NCBI GenBank assembly: GCA_963082975.1
Contig: OY720345.1
Span: forward strand, 1,377,001 to 1,441,000
Source of the DNA: Labia minor
Taxonomy: Eukaryota; Arthropoda; Insecta; Dermaptera; Spongiphoridae
Reading direction: 5' to 3'
DNA: 64,000 nt
Of this stretch, positions 10,020 through 19,689 are shown in pieces (the first letter of the stretch is position 1; every line of letters begins with the position of its first letter). The notes below the pieces were generated by a model that saw nothing but the letters and a program-made list of their open reading frames with translations, searched no databases and had not been told where the DNA came from. Both the position numbers and the translations under genes were made by a program.

Positions 10020-10527
10020 TTTTTTATATATGTTTATTTATGCACAAAAAATTAATTGACATAACTATTAATTTAATAAAATAAAATTTAATAATAAAAT
10101 TTAATTTAATAAAATAAAATAATTTAATAAAATATTAAAATAATAAAAATTAATAAATTTGTAAAATATATAATACTTAAAAAAAAAAAATGTGCCTTTG
10201 CGAGTTTCGAACTGAGGGTGCAACGTCATAAGATGACGCCCTTGCTGACTTGACTACGCACCATTCACGTTTGCAAGTCTCGAATTAAGACTTATATATA
10301 TGTCAAATTTTCGCCACCAGCGCCTCTATGATCTAGTATGGTAACTAAACTATTTTTAATTAATTAGCACCCCTGGACACACCTTAGCAATTAGCGGTTT
10401 AATAAAAGAAGTCTGACATGCCCTGAGACCTACTGAATATGCATAAACAATTTCATAAGAATCGGTCCAGTCGTTTCGGAGGAGTATCATTTCAAAGTTT
10501 TGTGACACGAGAATTTTATATATAAGA
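10020..10527 (-). mobile_element. Helitron B, 5' end and tRNA-like body
   Basis: On the minus strand it starts A|TCTTATATATAAAATTCTCG at 10527 and continues with GTGTCACAAAACTTTGA and a CTGACATGCC region. A tRNA-like segment follows, then an AATAAAATAAAATT-rich tail. The copy at 18001-18665 is colinear. The 5' TC after A and the TATA-rich head are Helitron-like. The 3' end is not identifiable, so classification rests on the 5' terminus. Confidence 0.55.
10197..10275 (-). repeat. tRNA-Lys(CUU)-like segment in Helitron B
   Basis: Reads on the minus strand like a tRNA core. An A-box-like TAGTCAAGTCAGC is followed by GCGTC-ATCTTAT-GACGT, which can form an anticodon arm with a 7-nt loop and anticodon CTT. 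A B-box-like AGTTCGAAACT comes next, then a short GC stretch. The T stem is mispaired and no clean acceptor stem forms, so it is not a functional tRNA gene. The second copy (18335-18400) keeps the CATCTTA loop and GAGTTCGAAACTC. Confidence 0.5.
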
Positions 10528-10534
10528 TATATAT

Positions 10535-11556
10535 GAATGTTTAACAGGATGACACAAAAAAAATCCTTATTTATAGAAATAAATTGATATTCTTTGAAAA
10601 TTAAATTCTATTATTTAACCCTTTCTATTTTTACTTAAAAATGAAATAAAAATCAAATATTTGGCAAAATCTAATCATATAAAACTCATGAAAGATAGTC
10701 AAAAAGTATTTCATTCATTATATATAAAAAAAAAAATTTAAATATTATTGAAATTTTATTTTTAATTTTGAACATACAATAGGGGAAATTTTTATTTTAT
10801 TTGAAAGTTTTTTTTTGTAAGAGTGAGGGGTGAATGCAATCAATTTTAATGAAAAAGTTTGCAACAAAAGACAAATTATTGTTTTCTTATGGTTTAATTT
10901 TTATTATTTTATTTTCTCTTTCACAAAACGAAAATAAAGCTAAATGGAATAGCTGTTTTTTCACACTTTTTACAACACCAAAGAATGGCGGATGGGTTTA
11001 TTATTGCTACACTGACCGAAAACAAATAATAAAACTAAAATTGTTTCATTTCATAAAAAAAACGTGATGGATGAAAAAATATTTATTTAATAGAAAATTG
11101 CTTCGAAGTTTGCAGAGTATAAAATTGTCTGGTTTGCATTTTAATATCCAAAAGGTAAAAAACAGAAATCCAAGTGATTTCATTTATATTGGGTTTTGTC
11201 AAGTTTGAAAATCTGTAAATCGATTGGTTGTTTGAATGTTCTCACTTTGATAGAATTGATAGAATGTTTTTTTTTTATTGTGTACCTTGGTATATTTAAG
11301 AAAAAAATATCTTATACATTTTATCCAAATTCGTTTATTATGTTTATAACAAAAAACAAACAATTAATAACAATTCAATTCCAAAAGCTCTTCTCTTCTA
11401 CATATCTATATATATATATATATATATAAAATCAGTATAGAATATTGAAAAAATAATAATAATAATAATAATAAAGATTTATTTTTCAAAAGTGATCAAA
11501 TAATATGAGTGAGATAAAACAAAATAAAATTTTAAAGAAAATAGATTTTATTAATA

Positions 11557-11600
<44 letters not shown>

Positions 11601-11740
11601 GTTATCAATATATTAATATTATTAATTTGATTACCAAAAAATTAAATTAAATTAATATAAAATTATTTTAAATAAAAAAATTCGTATAAGTTAAAGTTAA
11701 AGATTGTTTCTTTATCTAGAATCAAGAAGCTTAACTAACT
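10535..11740. other. AT-rich DNA with (TA)n tracts
   Basis: No gene recognised. Contains TA repeats at 11405-11427 and 11563-11594 and (AAT)n at 11454-11473. The 77-codon open frames at 10834 and 11196 are low-complexity and unsupported. Confidence 0.5.
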
Positions 11741-11833
11741 CTGACTTCCTTAAACTCTATGCATGCAGAAAAGAAAGGCATGGATGCGTGCGTGCATCTC
11801 CTTTGTAAGCGGCCAACCGAAGACGGGCTCAGC

Positions 11834-11840
11834 TATAAAA
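11834..11840 (+). promoter_or_regulatory. TATA box of the cuticular-protein-like gene
   Basis: TATAAAA within AGCTATAAAAGCC, about 75 bp before the start codon. It sits in a locally GC-richer promoter segment (11760-11835). A start site 25-35 bp downstream would fall near 11865-11870 (TCCATT), with TCATTA at 11875 as an alternative initiator. Confidence 0.7.
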
Positions 11841-11913
11841 GCCAATGCAACTCAACCAGCGGTATCCATTGTTCTCATTAGTGTTGATCTCTTCAATTCA
11901 TATGCACATCAAC

Positions 11914-13481
11914 ATGAGAACAGGGGTAAGTAATCAAATTTATCAAATTTATTTTAACATTAATATGAATAAAAATAAAAATAAAAATAAAATTAATTTT
12001 TCATGAGTAATTAAAAATAAATAATTTTTAAATTATTATTTACTTTTCAGATCGCAGCACTTCTGGTGACGTTATTAGGGTTGACCAGAGTGCATGCTTC
12101 TTTTCCACACGAGCACCATGAACATGTGAAAACGATCACAGTCGAGGAAAAGGTACCTGTGCATGTTCCACAGCCGTATCATGTTCCTGTCGAGGTTATC
12201 AAACACGTGCCGTACCCAGTGCCTAAAAAGATTCCGGTGCCTGTTAAAGTTCCAATAGACAAGCCATATGCAATTCCAGTAACTGTTGAGAAAAAAGTGC
12301 CAGTACCAATCGAAGTTAAGGTACCAGTTCCACAACCATACCATGTTTATGTTCCACGCCCATACACGGTTTATGTTGAAAAGAAAGTTCCACAACCATA
12401 CCCAGTGGAAATTAAAGTACCGGTACCAAAACCATATAAAGTGGAGGTGAAAATTCCAGTGCATGTGCCTGTTGATAGGCCCTATGCCGTTCCTATTAAG
12501 GTTCCAGTAGATCGCCCATACAAAGTTGAAGTTCCAAAACCATACCCAGTTCCAGTAGATAAATATGTACCATATACTGTAGAAAAGAAGGTACCTGTTC
12601 ATGTTAAAGTGCCAGTAGATAGGCCTTATCCAGTAGAAGTACCAAAACCATATCCAGTGGAAGTGAAAAAACCTGTACCATACACAGTTGAGAAGAAAGT
12701 TCCTTATATTGTTGAAAAAAAAGTACCAGTACCGGTCAAAGTTCCAGTTGACAAACCATATCCAGTAGAAGTGCCTAAACCATATCCAGTGGAAGTAAAA
12801 AAACCTGTTCCGTACACTGTTGAAAAAAAAATTCCATACCCTGTAGAAGTACCAATTCATAAACCTGTACCATACACTGTAGAGAAACCTATTCCAGTTC
12901 CAGTAAAGATTCCTGTACCTGTATATGAAAGTGAACATCAAGAAAATAATCATGGACATCACATTTCTTTGAGTCATGGACATGAAACTTCATCAGGACA
13001 TGGACTTGGTGTATCTACTGCTCACGGTCATGAATTTTCTTCAGGACTTGAACATGGAATTTCTTCTGAACATGGTCATGAATTTTCTTCCGGACATGAA
13101 CTTGGTATTTCTTTAGGACATGAACATGACATTTCTTCAGGACATGAACATGACATTTCTTTAGGTCATGGTCATGAACATTCCTCTGGGCATCATCAAT
13201 TAGCACAAAGTAACCAAGAACATTCTGCTAAACATAATTCTGGACATTCTAACTATCACCATAAGATTGAACATCCTACTGAGTATAAAACAGAACCTGA
13301 AGTGAGTCATGAAGTCTCAGGATATCAACAAGAATTAAGTCATCATCATGAAATTTCTCAACATGAGCTTTCACAGCACAAACTTTCCCACCATCACCAT
13401 GAAATACCAGAACAACAGCACGAATATTCCCAACAACAATCCCAAATTCAACCAGCTGAAAATAAAAAGTCTTCTAAATGA
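11914..13481 (+). CDS. Secreted Val/Pro-rich, His-rich cuticular protein (Vajk-like)
   Basis: Two exons: 11914-11925 and 12051-13481. Exon 1 encodes only MRTG and ends at a GTAAGT donor. Exon 2 follows a TTTTCAG acceptor and continues in frame (IAALLVTL...), giving about 480 residues. Residues 1-20 are a signal peptide with likely cleavage after HA. Residues ~38-296 are a Pro/Val/Lys/Tyr repeat built from VPVPVKVPVDKPYPV, EVPKPYPVEVK and PYTVEKKVP units. Residues ~297-480 are rich in His, Gly, Ser and Glu, with repeated GHEHDISSGHE-type units and a final HHHHEIPEQQHEY region. I find no Cys or Trp. A minute first coding exon splitting the signal peptide is typical of insect cuticular-protein genes, and the VPV/PYPV repeats resemble Vajk-type cuticular proteins. 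It is probably exported to the extracellular matrix or cuticle. The His-rich tail could bind metal or respond to pH (inference). A TATA box lies upstream and a poly(A) signal at 13526. Confidence 0.9.
11926..12050 (+). other. Intron 1 of the cuticular-protein-like gene
   Basis: 125 bp, GTAAGT donor and TTACTTTTCAG acceptor, phase 0 between Gly4 and Ile5 of the signal peptide. AT-rich with an AATAAAAATAAA tract. Splicing gives a canonical hydrophobic signal sequence, whereas unspliced reading does not. Confidence 0.8.
12180..12930 (+). repeat. Coding tandem repeats for VPV/PYPV units
   Basis: Imperfect in-frame repeats of 24-36 bp within exon 2 (CCA-GTA-GAA-GTA type codons). A larger ~110-bp block is duplicated around 12600-12710 and 12720-12830. 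Synonymous differences between units argue for selection on protein sequence. Confidence 0.7.
12950..13195 (+). repeat. Coding repeats for His/Gly/Ser units
   Basis: Repeats of about 24-30 bp built from GGACATGAACATGA and TTTCTTCAGG blocks, encoding GHEH-D/G-ISSG-type units in the C-terminal half of the secreted protein. Confidence 0.75.
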
Positions 13482-13525
13482 ATACTTTACATTTAATTCT
13501 TTGTTAAAATTTAAACTTAAAATGA

Positions 13526-13531
13526 AATAAA
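13526..13531 (+). terminator. Poly(A) signal AATAAA
   Basis: AATAAA 45 bp after the stop codon of the secreted-protein gene, followed by a T-rich region with TTTGTTCTTTATTTC that could serve as the downstream element. Confidence 0.7.
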
Positions 13532-13539
13532 TTTATTTG

Positions 13540-13802
13540 TTCTTTATTTCTCTTTTTTTAAAACCTATGTTTTTATCAATTCACTTATTATTATTATTCT
13601 ATAGATTCCTAAGTTGTAAGCCTAATTTAATAAAATTCTATTACAGTACACTTTGAAAAGATTTATTCAGAGAGCGATTATTAAAAATGGCTATTCGGTG
13701 GTCAATAGTCTAATAATAAAAGAGCAAAAAAATGATATTTGTTTATTTTTATTCACAACAATCAAGTCAAAATTACAAAGAATATTTTGAATGAATGAAT
13801 GA

Positions 13803-13849
<47 letters not shown>

Positions 13850-14255
13850 AAGCTAAAATTTAAACAAAACAGTTAAAAATTTAATATAAAAATAAAAAAG
13901 AAATGTTTTATTATAAAATTTGCACAAAGAGAGAGAGAGAGAGATAGTGAGTAATATTTCAAGAAGAATTTTAATCGGATAAATAAATATACCTTCTGAA
14001 TTCCTAGAAATTCTTTACACGTAGAAAGATTTACACTTATTTCATCATTTTCAATTGCATAAATGTGATTTATTGATTATATAAAAATTAAAATATGATT
14101 TCTTTAGACAAATAATATCAAGGAGTTGTATATTTAATTATAATATTAAAATATGGTATTATTTAAGTATATTTAAAATAAATTTATGTATATATTGATA
14201 AAATTATAAAAAAATTACTTATATTATTGATATATACAATATTCCAAAATAATTA
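13540..14255. other. AT-rich intergenic DNA with TA/GA microsatellites
   Basis: Contains (TA)n(GA)n at 13803-13848 and (GA)n at 13928-13945. No gene or repeat family recognised. Confidence 0.6.
13803..13848. repeat. (TA)n(GA)n compound microsatellite
   Basis: About 13 TA units pass directly into about 9 GA units. Confidence 0.9.
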
Positions 14256-14265
14256 GAACCTCTAT

Positions 14266-14340
14266 CTCCTGTCAAAATTGGAATTAATCAAAAAACCCGA
14301 GTTTCATTCCAAAAGTCACGGACTTATTGACCTGCCCTCG
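14266..14340 (+). mobile_element. Solitary mariner right end
   Basis: Ends GACTTATTGACCTGCCCTCG|TA. It shares the CAAAAGTCACGGACTTATTG block with the mariner relic at 50053-50513, so this is the right inverted repeat of the same group. No transposase or left end is attached. Confidence 0.65.
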
Positions 14341-14549
14341 TACTATTAATGAATGTATATATTTTAAGTTTATCTATATAGTTTTATAAGATTACAAAAA
14401 TGTTAATTTTAATTTTATAAAATGTCTCCAGTCTTTAACTTCAGATTTGTTTTAATTTCATTATAATTAAAAAAAAATATTCAATAAAAATCAAGCAATG
14501 AATTGAAAATATCAAAATTAAGATATTATTATTATACTCTATTATAAGA

Positions 14550-14745
14550 TTATAACATATACAATTAAATATATAATTAATTTACTGATTAAATTAAAAT
14601 ATATTTTAAATAAGAACACAAAAAGTATATGAATGTTTTAATGTATTGATTGAAATGAAATGAATGAAACTCTTTTCCATAGACACTTTCAACCCCAAAT
14701 ACTATGTATCACTTCGGGGATACAGGGGGCAGACCTAGTGTTAAT
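14550..14745 (+). mobile_element. Decayed Helitron A 3' region
   Basis: Colinear with the last ~200 bp of Helitron A: TTAATTTACTGATTAAATTA, AAGAACACAAAAAG, GATTGAAATGAAATG, ACTTTCAACC, then CTTCGGGGATACAGGGGGC. The first GC hairpin is damaged and the terminal hairpin with CTAG is lost. Confidence 0.65.
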
Positions 14746-15364
14746 ATATATTAATAACAAAAATTAATAAATTCTATCTGTTCATCTATTAGAGTGTGAC
14801 TTAAAAATTTTAAATTAAACGAAATTTATTATAGCTACTCAAATATTATATCTCTAAGAAATTGATTGATTTTATTTAGTTTAAAAAAATTTTAAGTTTA
14901 CTTTGAAGTTAGATAGACCTATGTAAATATTTGAAAAATTCTAAAGTGAAATATAATTTCTCTGTTTAGATTTGGATTACCTAAAATTGAAAAAAAAAAT
15001 ATTATAAATCCCCTCTCATCTAATATCAAGTACCTGGTTCACCAAGCCGCCGGCCATTAAAAAAAATTAATCCTTATTATTGGGTTTGGCTAGTGTTGGG
15101 GCGTTTATAATGACAATCCTCTTTTTTACTATTCTTATCTTATAATCTCACTTTTGTCTCGATTTATACATAGACACATTCAATCCATTTCTTTGTTTTA
15201 ATTTAGGTTTAAAACATTTTATAAGAATTTATAAAACAGCTGTGTGCTGTTCATTTGAGACTATTTTCTCACCATTTGTTCATACATGTTCAACACAATG
15301 AATACAAAATTATGAATATTGATTCTAGCAATTGACAAACAATACTATACTATATAAATATAAT
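14746..15364. other. AT-rich DNA with a family D scrap
   Basis: Mostly featureless. About 15060-15115 (TTATTATTGGGTTTGGCTAG) matches part of repeat family D seen at 19250 and 48160. Confidence 0.4.
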
Positions 15365-15665
15365 TTAGATAGTAAGGGAAGGATTGTTTTCACTCCAAAT
15401 TTAATATGTGTAGATTTTTACATATCTTCACGAATCATTTATTTTGTTTTGTTAATAGACAAAAGTATTTTTAGCAGGATGTCTGTCCGACCGTCGGCCT
15501 GTATTGTATGTTAGTATAGTAACGAGTATACTCGTAGCTTGTACGGTTCAACGGATTTTGATAAAATTTGCTAAATTTACTTAAAGCATCAGTAGCATGA
15601 ATTCATCAACTTTTGGTGTATATATGAAAACCCGAAGTGGTAGTTTACAAAGTATTAATTTGATA
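15365..15665 (+). mobile_element. Degenerate HINE-A copy
   Basis: Retains ATAGTAAGGGA, TGTTTTCACTCCAAATTT, a GTCTGTCCGACCGTC core and TTCATCAACTTTTGGTG in the same order as HINE-A. The 5' ACCGACC end and the whole 3' half with the hairpin are lost. Confidence 0.65.
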
Positions 15666-15814
15666 TTCATTGTCAGAAAATATTTCACTTAAAATATAGT
15701 AATGATAAATCATTGATTAATTAAACTAAAAATAAAAACTAAGATTAATATAATTTAATTATTTTAATTCAAATTTTAATTATATTTTTTTATTTTTTGA
15801 TACTTTCTATATAT

Positions 15815-16178
15815 ATATATATATATATATTTATATCATATATATATATATATCTTATCTTATTATGCTAGCTAAAATTGTATATATCTATATATATTGG
15901 TTCTCAAAAACCGCTCTAAAGATTTTTTTCAAATTCACACTAGATATAGTATTTATAAAGAAAAATTAAGTTTTATTGATCATATCTCTTGAAACATACA
16001 GCTTCATTATTTATTTCTTAATTAAAAATTATATATGGGTGACGTCAATGGCATCCATTTTGATATTTTACTCCCGCCTTTTTTTAAAGGATATTGTATT
16101 AATATTTTTTTTATATTTAAAATATTTTAAAATTTATTATTTAATTTCGAAATAAAATTAAAAATATGTATTTTTAAT

Positions 16179-16200
<22 letters not shown>
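15815..16200 (+). repeat. Dispersed repeat family C
   Basis: TCTTATCTTATTATGCTAGC start near 15852, then CTCAAAAACCGCTCTAA, TATTTATAAAGAAAAATTAA, a GACGTC motif and TTAATTTCGAAATAAAATT. It ends in the (TA)n into which Helitron A (16211) is inserted. Confidence 0.65.
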
Positions 16201-16210
<10 letters not shown>

Positions 16211-17919
16211 CTAGCTGCCCCGAGCGCCTTCGGCGCTCTCCGCACCTAGACGGGGGCTCCGCCCCCTGTACCCCCCCGAGTAAAAGGTTTTCATCCATTT
16301 TGTTTCAATCAGTATATTACATAAAACATTCATTTCTTTTTGTGTTCTTATTTAAAATACATTTTAATTTAATCACTAAATTAATTATATATATTATTAT
16401 TGTATAAGTTATATCTATCTATTTATGTGACTCTAAGGAACTCGAAAGTTCTAGGCCGCAGCAACCACATTTCTCCAAGTGTCCCTATCCTCATCCCTTG
16501 TCCCATCTCTCTTAAGTCCCTTCCTACACGTCCTTGGTCTTCCAAGCGGACGTTTTCCAATCCAAAATCTTTTTCCTCTCCCATTCTAGCCGCGTCCCCT
16601 GCCTATCGCAGCTTTTTCGCTTTTATAACCCTAACTATTTCTGAAGATGCATAGAGGTCATGCAATTCCTCGATATGCAGTCTCTGCCATTCCCCGGTGA
16701 CCTCATCTTTCTTTGGCCAATAAATGCTGGAAAGAATACTCTGGATCTACTCTCATCTCCCAGGGTCATAGACCTTGCGTCCCACCCATATAATACAACA
16801 GGCAAAATAATTGGTTTATATATTTTAATTTTGATTCCTTTTGATAATAATTTTGATGAGATAAGCCTCTTTACTGCATGATAACAGGCGTTTCCCGATT
16901 ACAACTTCGATTTAAATATATTCTTGTCAAATATTATTATCCTTCGTGATTACATTCAATTTTTCTACATATTCAAATTCTACATTTTGTATATAGATTT
17001 TTTTTACTAAATATTTTTTCTTATCACCATTAATTTCAATCTGAATTAGAAGAAAATTATAAATTACCTCCTCTTCCAGCCCATTTACCTATCCAGGCAT
17101 CTTAATTTCTTAACACTCCGTTTTTTTTAAATTTAAAATAAATGGAGATAAATAGTTTTAAATTATATTCGAATGGTCTATTATATTCTATATATCAGTA
17201 TTTTTTTCTGAATTTAATACCAACTTGATTTTCAAAACGTTCCATTCGTTATCCATATGATTGATTACATGTGTTAGAATTTAAAAAAATTCAAATATTC
17301 TAATTTTTAAATTTAAATACAATTGAATATTATTTTATATTAATATCATATCAAAAAAGAGAATTTATTAAAAATTAAAAATAAAAAAAGAAGCCTATTA
17401 ATAAAAAAAATATAATAGAATACAATAATTTTGATTTAAAACAAATTTTAATTTTAAAAAAAAATACTCAATATAAAAAAGACATAAATTTAAAACATCT
17501 CGTTTATATCATTTGTCTAAAAAACATATTTTAATTAACCAAGAAATCATTTTTGCACTTAAAATATATTTGTAATTAATAATTGAAACAAAAACAAAAA
17601 TAATAAAATTTTGTCATTTTAATTGAAGTTTTGAAAATATTTTTGTATTGATAAAAGTTTAAAAATAGTATATTCAGTTTTTTTAAGCTTTCACTTTCAA
17701 ATAGAAAAGAAGAAATATTCAATTATATAGAAAGAATAAATAAAAATTAAGTTAAATATGATCTAAATATTTTATTAAATAAATTTAAATGATAACTTTT
17801 AGAATAAATTATTTAATTTAATTGATATTTAAATATTAGAATTTAAAATAAAAAGTGAAATATAATAATTTTTAAATTCTGAGCAATATGCAGACAAAAA
17901 CCTTTTTTATATATATAGA
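16211..17919 (-). mobile_element. Helitron A, copy with both ends and LINE cargo
   Basis: On the minus strand it starts A|TCTATATATATAAAAAAGG at 17919 and ends CAGCTAG|TATATA at 16211. The terminal hairpin is at 16222-16238 (7-bp stem, TTC loop), with the GGGGGC/GCCCCC hairpin behind it. The LINE ORF fragment spans about 16432-17110. The rest is AT-rich and shares blocks with the copy at 43478-45881, including CTTTCACTTTCAAATAGAAA. No helicase or Rep ORF remains, so it is non-autonomous. Confidence 0.75.
16432..17110 (-). pseudogene. LINE ORF C-terminal fragment (Helitron cargo)
   Basis: Broken reading frames on the minus strand give the same non-LTR C-terminal motifs as at 43727-44540: remnants of the finger region, WSMTLGDESRS-like, LANK..LLHIEELHDL-like, IVRVIKAKKLR, GHAARMGEEKD-like, and the ORF end near 16432. 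Several frameshifts are present. Confidence 0.7.
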
Positions 17920-18000
17920 TAGTCGAGCTGGGGATGGCAATATGGGTTTTTCCAAAAAGAGAAAGTTACCTCCCCCCCCCCCCGATGCCCTAGTAGGGAT

Positions 18001-18665
18001 TAATTTAATTATTTATTATATTTCAAAGGAATATTTTAATATCATTTTAAATGAATGAATGAAAATTCAAATTTTATATAGTTTTTTATATATGTTTATT
18101 TATGTAGAAAAAATTAATTGACATAATTATTAATTTAATAAAATAAAATTTAATATTATAATTTAATAAAATAAAATTTAATAATAAAATTTAATTTAAT
18201 AAAATAAAATTAATTTAATAAAATAAAATTAATTTAATAAAATAAAATAATTTAATAAAATATTAAAATAATAATAATAAAAATTAATAAATTTGTAAAA
18301 AAATATATAATACTTAAAGAAAAAAATGTGCCTTTGCGAGTTTCGAACTCAGAGTGCAAAGTTATAAGATGGCGCGCTAGCTAGTTTACCCATGAATCAG
18401 TATTGTTTGGAAGCTTCTTATAAGGGTATATATAAGATTTCAAATTTTTGCCACCAGCGCCTCTATGAGCTAGTATGGTAACTAAACTATTTTTAATTAA
18501 TTAGCATTTCCTGGACACACCTTACCAATTAGCGGTTTTCTAAAGGAAGTCTGACATGCCCTGAGACCTACTGAATATACATAAAAAATTTCATAAGAAT
18601 CGATCAAGCCGTTTCGGAGGAGTATGATTTCAAAGTTTTGTGACACGAGAATTTTATATATAAGA
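18001..18665 (-). mobile_element. Helitron B, second copy
   Basis: Starts A|TCTTATATATAAAATTCTCG at 18665 on the minus strand and is colinear with the copy ending at 10527. It passes through GTTTCGGAGGAG (plus), the CAGCGCCTCTATGA block, the tRNA-like segment at 18335-18400 and an AAATAAAATT-rich tail. Its lower end abuts the Helitron A start at 17919 through a G/C-rich homopolymer (about 17970-17983). The 3' terminus is not clear. Confidence 0.55.
18335..18400 (-). repeat. tRNA-Lys-like segment, second copy
   Basis: Minus strand: ACTAGCTAGCG, GCGCCATCTTATAAC (CTT in loop centre), then GAGTTCGAAACTC, a 3-bp T stem around a TTCGAAA loop. Degenerate relative to a real tRNA. Confidence 0.45.
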
Positions 18666-18668
18666 TTA

Positions 18669-19245
18669 ATCTCTCTCAAAAAAAAAATAACAACAAAATA
18701 AAAAATGGTTTGGTATTTGGTGTCGGAAGATGGTAAAAAGATTAGCTAAATATCTTAGACCAGTGGGTTAGAGGCACTGTTTTGACGAGTCAACTTCGCA
18801 GGATCGAAACCGGCGGAAAATGATTTTTTTTTTTTTTTTAATCTATTATTTTTTAATAAATTACTATTTTATATTTATTTATTCATTGTTCTTTTATTAA
18901 ATTTAATATTTATTAATATTATTTATTATTAATTTATATATCGATGACATATGACATTCATATTGAAATTTGACTCCAGCCTTTTTTTAAAAGAAAAATA
19001 TTTTAAAATTGTTTGTTTAATTTCGAAATAAAATTAAAAATATATATTTTAATAATATTTTATAATTATAAATTACGATATATATTTATCATTCTTCCAA
19101 TAAAAAAAAAATATTCATGCACTTAGAAACATATCTAATATGTATTATTTATGTATTATTGAGGACCCCAAGTTCCATTCATTTTAATCAGATTGATGCA
19201 ATGATGCAACATTTAATAATTGTAATAAATAATTAAAGAATTGTA
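18669..19245 (+). repeat. Family F tRNA-related repeat with nested family C
   Basis: Begins TCTCTCAAAAAAAAAATAAC. It has a tRNA-like head at 18750-18815, a long T run, an AT-rich body and the end block ATTTTAATCAGATTGATGCA at about 19180. A piece of family C (about 18945-19140) interrupts the body. The minus-strand copy at 49175-49470 shows the same head, T run and end without the interruption. Confidence 0.6.
18750..18835 (+). repeat. tRNA-like pol III head followed by T run
   Basis: TAGACCAGTGGG-TTAGAGG fits an A box, and GGATCGAAACC about 35-40 nt later fits a B box. The run of about 15 T at 18823-18839 directly behind would act as a pol III terminator. The copy at 49305-49380 keeps the boxes and the T run. 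Confidence 0.5.
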
Positions 19246-19249
19246 TATC

Positions 19250-19380
19250 AGCTCGGTGTCCCAAGTATTAATATTACCAGCCAAACCCAATATAATAATG
19301 AATTATTTTTTTTTAACTTAATTACCTAGCCGAGACTCGGGGTCCCGGTGTGATCTTAATATATTGTCAGAATTAGATAA
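19250..19380 (+). repeat. Family D hairpin-ended repeat, copy 1
   Basis: GCTCGGTGTCCCAAG, CAGCCAAACCCAATA, TTTTTTAACTTAA, and an end with GCCGAGACTCGGGGTCCCGG, a GC-rich hairpin. A second copy follows within 110 bp at 19480, and a partial inverted copy is at 48160. Confidence 0.65.
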
Positions 19381-19479
19381 ATAATGTAGAGAGAAAAATT
19401 ATTTAAAAATAGATATTTATTTAAATGAAATAAAATTATTTAATTTACAAAATGAAAATGTCTATAATAATGTTTAAAC

Positions 19480-19605
19480 ATTTTTTCGAGCGACAGCTCG
19501 GTATCCCAGGTATTAATATTATCAGCCAAACCCAATAATAATGAATCATTTTTTTTAACTTAAGTACCGAGCCGAGGCTCGGGGTCCCGGTACTATATAT
19601 ATATA
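19480..19605 (+). repeat. Family D hairpin-ended repeat, copy 2
   Basis: Colinear with 19250-19380; the end TACCGAGCCGAGGCTCGG folds on itself and the outer TACCG also pairs with CGGTA. Followed by a (TA)n tract and a scrap of the HINE-A 3' end (about 19625-19682: TCGGTCGGTT, then CCTGGTCACAG). Confidence 0.65.
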
Positions 19606-19689
19606 TGATATATATATAATGTTGTTTGGAAATTAATTTATTTCAAATTGTCGGTCGGTTCTGTGCCTGGTCACAGCTCATTTTCTTTT

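Noticed and set aside
10197-10275. Functional tRNA-Lys gene
   Set aside because: T stem and acceptor stem do not pair and the copy sits inside a repeated mobile element.
12075-12983. 302-codon open frame on the minus strand opposite the secreted-protein gene, rich in Trp, Asn and Phe
   Set aside because: It is the antisense shadow of the repetitive codons of the plus-strand gene; the plus strand has a promoter, signal peptide, intron and poly(A) signal.
13015-13206. 63-codon minus-strand His/Val/Lys-rich frame
   Set aside because: Antisense reading of the His/Gly/Ser coding repeats.
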